Assembly (NCBI GenBank): GCA_029961685.1 | Contig: JARWKL010000009.1 | Coordinates: forward strand, 32,981,708 to 33,045,707 | Direction of reading: 5' to 3' | From: Aristolochia californica | Taxonomy: Eukaryota; Streptophyta; Magnoliopsida; Piperales; Aristolochiaceae | DNA: 64,000 bases | Shown: positions 56,590 through 64,000 of the stretch, one piece after another | Layout of the letters: every line of letters starts with the position of its first letter | Numbering within the stretch: the stretch's first letter is position 1 | Made by a program: the position numbers and the translations under genes | The notes under the pieces: generated by a model | What the model was told of the DNA's origin: nothing | What the model saw: the letters and a program-made list of their open reading frames with translations, nothing else | Database searches by the model: none

Positions 56590-57853
56590 TTCCGGCTCAG
56601 TGCGTCTGCAGCACCATTGGTCTTCCCCGCCTTGTACATCATCTCAAAGTCAAACTCGGCCAAGTAGTCTTGCCACCGAGCTTATTTCGGGCTGAACTTT
56701 TTCTGTGTCAAGAAGTAGCTAGAAGTAACATTATAAGTTTTTACAATAAACTTGGAGCCTAATATATAGTGCCTCCAAGTACGTAAACAATGTACGACAT
56801 CAGTCATTTCCCTTTCTTAAACAGTATATCGTTGCTCAGTTTCATTGAGTTTCCTACTCTCATAGGCAACAGGGTGTCCTTCTTGCTCCAACACTCCTCC
56901 AATGGCAAAATTTGAGGCATCCGTGTGCACCTCAAATGGTTTGCCTAAGTCAGCAAGTTGTAGCACTGCCTCAGCCATCATGGAGTCTTTGAGTCGTTGA
57001 AAGGATTGTTGACATGCTTCTTGAGATGGTCAGTCAAGGGGGCGACAAGTGCTGAAAACCCCTTGATGAATTTCCTGTAATAGTTAGCAAGACTAAGAAA
57101 ACTTCTCAGTTCACGCACCTTAGTGGGAGTTGGCCAATCCCTTATGGCCTTGACCTTTTTGTTGTCCATCCAAATCCGTCCTCCCCCTATCTAATGTCCA
57201 AGAAAGGACACTTCTTGCAGCCCAAATGAACACTTCTCTTTCTATACATACAATTGGTTCTTTCTTAAAGTACAAAACACCTTGTGAAGGTGCACCTTGT
57301 GCTCCTCCAAGTCTTTACTGTATACCATTATATCATCCAAGTATTCAATTACAAAATAGTCCAAGTACTCGGAAAATACCTCGTTTATAAGAGTGCAGAA
57401 AGTGGCAGGTGCATTGGTTAAGCCGAAAGGCATAACCATGAACTCATATGCCCCATACCTGGTCACACAGGTCGTCTTCCCCTCATCTCCTTCGACTATT
57501 CGAACTGGATAGTATCCACTACACAAGTCTAGCTTAGAGAAGACCCTTGCCTCCCTTAATTGATCAAATAGGTCAGCAATAAGTGGAATGAGGTACTTGT
57601 TTTTAACGGTTACCTTGTTGAGCACCCTATAGTCGATGCATAACCTCATGCTTCCATCCTTCTTTGTTTGAAACAAAATAGGAGCTCCATAGGGTGCCTT
57701 ACTTGGTTTGATGAACCCAATGTCCAGTAATTCACTGAGTTGCTTGTGTAATTCGTCCAACTCCTTGGGCGCCATTCTATATGGTGTTTTGGCTGGCTTC
57801 TTTGCTCCCGGTTCTAGTTCAATGCAATGGTTCACCCCTCTCCTAGGTGGCAA
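56590..57853 (-). pseudogene. gypsy reverse transcriptase and RNase H remnant
   Basis: Reverse transcriptase reads from 57853: [51 protein letters not shown] and the catalytic [12 protein letters not shown]. Stops fall near 57240 and 57190. The thumb region continues at 57169 ([20 protein letters not shown]). RNase H motifs (VHTDASNFAIGG, EQEGHPVAYESRKLNE) lie at about 56960-56830, with a stop near 56682. The active-site residues survive, but the frame does not. Confidence 0.92.
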
Positions 57854-58031
57854 TCGGAAGGAAGTAGTTCCGACATAACATCCTTGAACTCATGCAAAAT
57901 CGTTTGAATCTCCTTGGGGGTGGGCATGGACTCCACCTGTTCAACAACACAAAGAGATGATATGTAAGTAGAGCGACCCTGCTTAAGTCCTTTCTTAAGC
58001 AGGAGGGCCGAAATCATTAAGTCTTTGTTGT

Positions 58032-58370
58032 TTACATCTTTGGTGTCACTTTCAGAAATGTTACAAGGACCCTTTCGTCCATAATCCCCACCAAACCCAA
58101 ATACGGCATAATAAAAGCCTTACAAACTGAAAAGAATTTTATGCCCAATATTACATTAAAATCGTCCATGGGGACAATAGTGAAGTTTAGAAAGCCAACC
58201 CACTTGCCTATCACAACAGGGACGTCTTTGGCAACTCCTTGGACCTCACGAGCATCAAAAGTAATAACTTTCATCTTGCTGCCATCCTTCTCCCCTTGAA
58301 GCCTTAGGCGCCTAACTTCTTCTTCAGATAGAAAGTTGTGTGTGGCGCCAATATCCACCATTGCCTTCAC
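58032..58370 (-). pseudogene. gypsy aspartic protease remnant
   Basis: The active-site block reads VDIGATHNFLS where elements of this type normally have VDTGATHNF; the Thr to Ile change at the catalytic triad would impair activity. The flanking FNVILGIKFF block is also family-typical. The frame is open through this domain. Confidence 0.88.
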
Positions 58371-58489
58371 TAGGCGTCCAGCAAGTGTTAAGCTAACAAC
58401 AAGAAGTTCTCTAATAGGTCTTACCGGAAGTGGATGGTCTCATTCTCCCCTTGAACGAATAACATTCAACAATGTTATAAAAGCCCATT

Positions 58490-59431
58490 CTAGGCTCGGT
58501 TCCACCATCCCCAAGTTCGGTTTGAGCAGCATTGAGGAGACGCTTCTTTGGGCAGTCCCTTGTGAAGTGTTCTCCTCCACAAATGAAAAACCGAACCTTC
58601 TTCTTTGCTTTGTTCGTCTTCTTCCTGCTTGGCCTTGGCCTCTCTTAACCCGGGCTTCTTCTCATTTTTATCCTTCTTTTTAAAATTATTCTTAACAACA
58701 CCATTGTCCTTATTAACCGAATCATGCTTCATTTCATATTCGTTTAATTTTTCAGCATTAACCAATGCTGAAGTTAGTGTTTTCACCTCTCTCCTTCTCA
58801 ATTCTTGCTCAGCCCATGGACGAAGGCCAGCAAGAAAAAAAAATAGTCGGTCTTCATCCGACATATTGGAGATGCATAGCATTAGAGAAGTAAAAGACTG
58901 CACATATTCTTGAATAGTACCTTTTTGAGATAGTGCCCGTAATTTCTTCCTTGCTTGGTACTCAACGTCTTCCAAAAAGAACTGTCTTCGTAGCTCTCTC
59001 TTGAAGTCATCCCAAGTTTGGACAGACTCTTCTCCCTCTTGCTCATCTCCCATACGCCTCCTCCACCAAAGAATTGCATAATCAGAAAGGAACATGGCAG
59101 CAGTACTAACCTTTGCTTGTTCGTTGGTGAGCTTGCTAGTATGGAAGTATTGCTCCACTTGCTATAAAAAATTATCTATGACCTTCGCGTCTCTCTTTCC
59201 GGTGAAAGACTTTGGCTCAGGCACCTTGATCTTTGCTTGTGTGTGAACAATCCCTCCATTTGCCAAGGCTTGTTCACACAAGGAGAGTCTGGCACGCAAC
59301 TCCCTAGTGAGGTCTTTGACATCCTTCCCCAATTTTTCCATCTCCACCCTCATGACGGCAATGGCTGAATGGACGTCTTCCTCAAATCCTCTCAGCCAAT
59401 TCGGAGTTGGTTGATGCTCCTCAATCGTCAT
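58490..59431 (-). pseudogene. gypsy gag remnant
   Basis: Retrotransposon gag domain with FLSDYAILWWRRR, TWDDFKRELRRQF, GTIQEYVQSFTSLM and SALVNAEKLNEYEMK. A TAG stop at about 59159-59161 interrupts DNFL-QVEQYF where related proteins have Trp. A frameshift in the zinc-knuckle region near 58570 ends the frame early. Confidence 0.9.
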
Positions 59432-59595
59432 TCGAACGAACTCCTCCTAGTTTGTACAAAGGTTTTCAACACTGTTCAAACGATGCTCAAGAGTTGTAAA
59501 ACGAAAGTTAACATCACTTATTTGTTCTTTGCCTCTTGAGGCATCTTCTTCACTTGTCAAAGTCATTGATTGCAACGTACGCTCTGATACTACTT

Positions 59596-60600
59596 TGTCA
59601 CGGGCTTAGAAGAGCATAAACTCTTTTAGGCTGGCGGAAATTCTAAGTCGCGTGTGGCTTGCTTTCAGTCTTTCAAAAACAGTACAACCTCTTTCCCTAA
59701 ATCGTCGTCGCAATGCTCCTTCCCCTAGAGTCGAACAATAGTATGAAAACAAAGGGAACCAAGAGGAGTAGAGGGGGAGAATACCTTGTATTGATGACTA
59801 AAAACACAATGTTGGTCGTCCAAGGTGGAGGACCAGAGTCTCTCTACAATTCTCTCCCTCACGTGCTATACAAGTTTTTTCTACAAGATGGCGAATGATT
59901 TACAAGGGTCAAATGCCTTGGTATTTATAGGCTTCGACCCCTCCCTTCTCTCATGCTTCCGTCCAATGAGAGAAGAGATCCTTCCTTATCAAATCTCCTT
60001 GATTTGATCCTCCATTCAAATCCCTTGATTTGCTCCTTTTGGACTCAATCTTGTATCTGGATGTCCTAGGTGTCTCCCTTCGTTTTGGCTGCCCAATCAA
60101 CATTCAAATGAGTCTTCATTGGCATAGGGGACGTCTGGGAGTGACCAAACCCAAAATACAACCTCCTAGATTTTGCCACTTTGCATGCGCACGCATGCGC
60201 GCGCATGTCCTCCCCAAATGCGTTGGGCGCCCGCGTTGTTGCCTCATGCACTTGCGCGACGTGTGCACACATGGCCACCCCAAATGCGTTGGGCGCCCGC
60301 GTTGTCGCTTCATGCGCTTTTGTGCCCGCTGCTTCCGTGCCGCATGCGCACTTGACCTTCGGCAACCCCAAACACCAATGCGCCTTCTGCCCGGGTCATG
60401 CGTGCGCGCGCGTCTGTTGCGTTTACGGTTTCTGTCTCGGCCGGCTGATGGGGCCGTTGCGCCTCTTGGTGCTTGGCCATCCATCTAGCCAACTCAAGTG
60501 CTTATTGTTCTTCTGCAGTCTTCGACCTTGGTGTCTGGCCACACCATGGTTTCATCCTCCGTCTCAAAGGGGCTCCATTCACGCCCCTTGTGGTTGGATA
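59596..60600 (-). repeat. right (5') LTR of the gypsy element
   Basis: It begins at TGTCACGGGC next to the primer site. A minus-strand TATAAATA lies at 59922-59929. The GC-rich part (60180-60480) has two CAAATGCGTTGGGCGCCCGCG copies 65 bp apart and many alternating GCGC tracts. The distal end is placed near 60600, where AGGGGCTCCATTCACG resembles sequence flanking the left LTR; the exact end is uncertain. Confidence 0.75.
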
Positions 60601-61246
60601 GAAGCACCGGTTTGATGCTCTCTTGTTTTCCGGCCAAAGGAACATTCCTAAACAGTCATTTTAATCCATAAATAAAAGCTTAGACGGACTTTTCAGGTTC
60701 CAGTATTTCACAAAACAGATACCTGAATGGAATTCCTCGTCTCAGACGTGTTTGCATTTACTGCCACACGAAGATGCAGTGGAAGAGTTCATAACATTCC
60801 ATCTCCAAATAATGAGCGCTCAACACAAAAATGAATTGCAGGCAAGACTTTTTTTTTTTTTATCTCCTTTGATAGCCATAAAATTCACAGCATATTGAAG
60901 GCGAATCTCTCTGCACTTATGTCTTTCGTTTTCAAGCTTATTCTGATGACCTTTTTGGAGTAAATTCAAGCTTACTACTTACAGTAAACGGATATGCCAA
61001 TAGAATTCATAGAAAGGGCCTCAGTTTTTATTCCAATTACCTTGACTAAGCTCAAGAAAAAAACAAAGATGATGAAACATTGGAGTAAGAGTAAGGAAAT
61101 CATTAGACTGAAGCAAAAAAAAGTTGTAAGTTGAAGTGTTCCGGAGAAATGAGCAAATACAATGAGGAAACCACTCACTTGCAGCTAAAATAGCCTATCT
61201 CTTCCCATTTAAGAACAAACAATTATTTCTAAAACAAAATACCACA
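60601..61246. other. no gene seen
   Basis: AT-rich non-coding sequence between the gypsy element and the hAT element, with a poly(T) run near 60849-60860. Confidence 0.4.
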
Positions 61247-61484
61247 CTGATAACTAGGGGTGGCATCAAGCCGAGTCGAACCCGAACTTGCCTATGTTCG
61301 AGTCGAGCTTGATTTAAATATTTCGAGCCGAACCTTGTCTCGAGCCTAAAATTGTTATTGAGCTCGAGCCCAAAAATTTTAACTGAGTTCGAGCCGAGCT
61401 CGAGCTTCAAGATACATTTGAAACTTTTCAAAAAATATATATAAAATAAATTATATATAAAATTATGCATATATTTTACATAAA

Positions 61485-61700
61485 ATTGGGCATAACCTAT
61501 ATATAAAATACATGTATAAGATTGGGTATGACCTCTACTTAAAATTAAGCATAATCTATGTATATAATACTTATATAAAATTCGGCATGACCTCTACTTA
61601 AAATTTAGCATAATCTATGTATATAATACTTATATAAAATTCGGCATGACCTCTACTTAAAATTGGGCATAATCTGTATACATAATACCTGCATAAACAC
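61485..61700. repeat. 59-bp tandem repeat inside the hAT element
   Basis: ACCTCTACTTAAAATT recurs at about 61531, 61590 and 61649, each followed by a GCATAATCT phrase. Roughly three and a half units. Confidence 0.9.
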
Positions 61701-61890
61701 TCCATAAACACTCCATAAAATTGTCTATGCATTCCATAAACACTCCATGAAATTGTTTATACACTCCATAAAATAGTCTAAACACTCCATACAATGCATA
61801 ACATTATGAATAAACTCCATACAATAATCAAACATAACAAAATTAAATGAAATATCACTATCAATTTACAATCACCCAAATAAAAACTAT

Positions 61891-62260
61891 AAATCCTTTA
61901 AATAAAATCCTATTACTATTAGAGACTTACTAGAAAATTACAAGAAATATTTTAAAATCTCTTAGGAAAGTTAAATGGACCTCTTATTACCTTTTCTAAG
62001 GAAATAAATAATAATTAATAATTAATCTAATATATTATTATACGTATCGATAAATTTTTAATCAAATAAAATGTCAAACACAAAATTGCTATGAAAATTG
62101 CCTCATGCTAAAAAGGATTATATCATCAATTGTCAAATACTTATTCAAAATTTTTCTATACGGTTTTCTAACCCATCTTGGCAAGAAAATCTTACCTAGA
62201 AAATTATATGATTTTTTAACAAGAATTTATAATTAAAAAAATATTTTCAAAAAATATGAG
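61891..62260. repeat. internal direct repeat A of the hAT element
   Basis: Matches 62691-63057 with scattered differences; landmarks are AAATGTCAAACACAAAATTG, CTTCATGCTAAAAA-like and AAGAAAATCTTAC. Repeat B contains a small AAAATTGC triplication. Confidence 0.9.
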
Positions 62261-62690
62261 GAACTAATTGTCCCTATATTTCTACTAAAAATGTCTTTTC
62301 AACATTTATTGAAAAAACCAGTAATATTCTCTAGAAACGTATTTTTACTAAAATATTTTTTTAAGTTCTTCAAGAGCCATGAGGAAGGGACAAAGAGTTT
62401 TTTTTTTCCTTGTTTATGATCTCGTACGTAGGGGTGGCTTCAAATAAATTATATATAAAATTATGTATACATTTAAAAAAAATAATGATAGGGGAAGTTG
62501 AGGATTGAATTTCAATAATGGATTAAAATGTACTAATATTAATCTTTTTTACTCCAATTATTGTCTAGCTTGTTTTGTAATTTTTGAATCTGGCCATAAA
62601 TTTACTATGGCCTCCTTAGTGCCCCTAGATGAAAATTTATATTCTAGAAAAAACTAGAAATATTTTCCTATGATACATATTCCCAAAAAA

Positions 62691-63057
62691 AAATCTTTAA
62701 ATAAAATCATATTACTATTAGTGACTTATTAGAAAATTTCAAGAAATATTTTAAAAATTTCTTAGAAAAGTTAAATGGACCTTTTATTGCCTCTTCTAGG
62801 GAAATAAATAAAAATTAATAATCAATTTAATATATTATTATACTTTTTTTAATCAAATAAAATGTCAAACACAAAATTGCAAAATTGCAATGAAAATTGC
62901 TTCATGCTAAAAATATTACAGCATCAACGGTTACATACTTATTCAAAAAATTTCTATACAATTTTCTACCCTATCATGGTAAGAAAATCTTACTTACAAA
63001 ATTATATGATTTTTAATAAAAAAATTCAATTAGAAAAATATTTATAAAAAACATGAG
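62691..63057. repeat. internal direct repeat B of the hAT element
   Basis: Second copy of the segment at 61891-62260. It lies downstream of an internal TAGGGGTGGCTTC (62430) that copies the element's own terminus, so the interior includes a duplicated or nested piece of the same family. Confidence 0.9.
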
Positions 63058-63711
63058 ACATCATAGAAACTTATTTCTATAAAATGTATTTTTAATTTTT
63101 TCAAAAGCTATAAGGAAGTAGAGTTTAAGGAATTTTTTTTTACTTTATAATCTAGCACGTGTAAAATCATCTTCGTGCGGAGGAGGAGAGATTATTTCTC
63201 CCCTAATTTCTCCCCTGAACTTACTGGTGCAAGTTTTTCGTCGAGACAACACGGAGGGAAGGGGGTTACGACGCCAAGGAGGATCTATCGTCGAGGATAA
63301 TAGCTGCGATGGCGATGACAACGAAAATAGAAGCGACGACGAGGAGAGGAAGAAATTGAACGAACGGCCACAGAGACAGCCAGTGAACAGCTATCGACGA
63401 CGGTAGAGGCGGCGACAATAGCCGACGAGAGGGGATCGGCGGTGACGAGGGGAGGAAAATTTTTCCCCCCCTCGCTCTCGCTCCCGCTCCCAACTCACCT
63501 CGAGCTGACGAACCGAACCTGGCTTCGATCGAGCTCGGCTCGTTAAGGTAAACGAGAGCCGATTTCAGAGCTCAAGCTTGGCTCGAGCTCGATAGATAAC
63601 GAATTGAACCGATCCGAACTCGAGCCGCTCGCGAGTCGGCTCGGTTCGAAGCCACCCCTACTGATAACAATTAGTAGTCCATTGATGCTTTTTAGATACA
63701 TCTGAAGAGAC

Positions 63712-63882
63712 CACTACAACAAAAAACTTCTGCTTTGCTACAATATCTTATCTTGCACCTCATGTATTTAATTCAGTACCTTATTTCCCGTGAGAAGGCA
63801 GAATTACATCAAAGTTTTCTACGGTGACCTGAAACCCGTGAGAAGATAGGATTATGTCAAAGTTTTCTATGGTGACCTGAAA
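63712..63882 (+). mobile_element. possible CACTA-like terminus and 48-bp tandem repeat
   Basis: CACTACAACAAAAAAC at 63712 resembles the CACTACAAGAAAA terminus of plant CACTA (En/Spm) transposons. Just downstream, a 48-bp unit starting CCCGTGAGAAG and ending GACCTGAAA is duplicated (63787-63834 and 63835-63882, about 88 percent identical). The other end would lie beyond the window, so this is only a candidate. Confidence 0.3.
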
Positions 63883-64000
63883 CTTTCTCCAGCATAGCGC
63901 ACACTCCCTAGCTCTTCTTCAATGCGCAAAAGCTGGAACAAAGTCAACATTTAAAAAATTAACAAGTCAAAACTTATAGCTAAATCTATTCAAATGTCCT

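Larger units (their letters stand above)
54404..60600 (-). mobile_element. degenerate Ty3/gypsy LTR retrotransposon
   Basis: On the minus strand the order is LTR, primer site, gag, protease, reverse transcriptase, RNase H, integrase, LTR, which is the Ty3/gypsy order. The primer-site complement GCTCTGATACTAC (59581-59593) is followed by the right LTR starting TGTCACGGGC (59596). The left LTR (about 54434-55120) matches 59868-60520 and is truncated at both ends. The region between integrase and left LTR is deleted, so any chromodomain is lost. All genes carry stops or frameshifts. Gag and integrase style fit chromovirus-type elements, which is a guess. It interrupts no gene. Confidence 0.9.
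61255..63660. mobile_element. non-autonomous hAT-type DNA transposon, 2406 bp
   Basis: It begins TAGGGGTGGC and ends GCCACCCCTA, a perfect 10-bp terminal inverted repeat. It is flanked by an exact 8-bp target duplication, CTGATAAC (61247-61254 and 63661-63668). An 8-bp duplication with these ends indicates the hAT superfamily. Both subterminal regions are full of GAGCTCGAGC/CTCGAG motifs (61270-61420 and 63520-63650), likely transposase-binding repeats. No transposase is encoded; the longest frame, 75 residues near the right end, is low complexity. The interior holds a 59-bp tandem repeat and a 0.37-kb direct duplication. It must have moved with transposase from another element. Confidence 0.93.

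Noticed and set aside
63266..63493. 75-residue minus-strand frame with a hydrophobic segment
   Set aside because: Low-complexity GC-rich sequence inside the non-autonomous hAT element; no transposase or other domain.

Overview
This is nuclear DNA of a flowering plant, most likely a eudicot. The genes have canonical GT-AG introns and encode plant-specific families (plant cysteine oxidase, PLS-class PPR, BAHD acyltransferase, DUF1262, DUF7086, OCTOPUS-like). The intergenic space is AT-rich and filled with plant LTR retrotransposons, a TRIM and hAT-type elements. I saw no tRNA or rRNA gene, no CRISPR array and no bacterial feature. The species cannot be named from the sequence alone.

Layout. 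1-5400: repeats. A TRIM mini-retrotransposon is cut by the left edge, then an AT-rich tandem repeat, a decayed Ty1/copia pol (2130-3932), and a scrap of an FtsH-like AAA+ gene next to a complete 296-bp TRIM with target duplications. 5549-8400 (-): proline dehydrogenase pseudogene with at least five lesions, one of them an 811-bp solo LTR inside an exon. 8968-19019 (+): ten-exon NAD(P)-binding Rossmann-fold gene whose introns hold a MITE-like element and a 3-kb LTR element. 19779-23539 (+): five-exon plant cysteine oxidase gene with a hAT relic in intron 1 and a copy of its own 3' flank in intron 3. 24713-25804 (-): DUF7086 gene with a duplicated N-terminal module. 28462-31080 (-): 872-residue MEF13-like PPR gene. 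33114-35120 (-): eight-exon DUF2232 plastid membrane protein gene. 36088-37483 (-): two-exon DUF1262 gene. 37900-40630: tandem repeats, an AT-rich inverted repeat and an LTR/PBS relic. 41426-42727 (+): BAHD acyltransferase of the agmatine coumaroyltransferase type. 45392-46159 (+): OCTOPUS-like Cys-motif protein. 48682-49818 (-): F-box protein. 50219-51250: tandem duplications around an LTR relic. 51489-52313 (-): tRNA (guanine-N7-)-methyltransferase. 54404-60600 (-): degenerate Ty3/gypsy element. 61255-63660: 2.4-kb non-autonomous hAT element with a perfect 8-bp target duplication.

The genes are unrelated single-copy housekeeping and regulatory genes, each with its own promoter. They do not form a cluster or pathway. 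Several act in organelles by family knowledge or by N-terminal composition (MEF13-like PPR, DUF2232 protein, proline dehydrogenase relic, Rossmann protein). No undescribed gene system stands out. The most informative signals are the small transposable elements with intact borders, the step-wise decay of the proline dehydrogenase locus, and the repeat pair that could give the cysteine oxidase gene a second polyadenylation site. Exon borders were placed by eye from reading frame, splice sites and family similarity.
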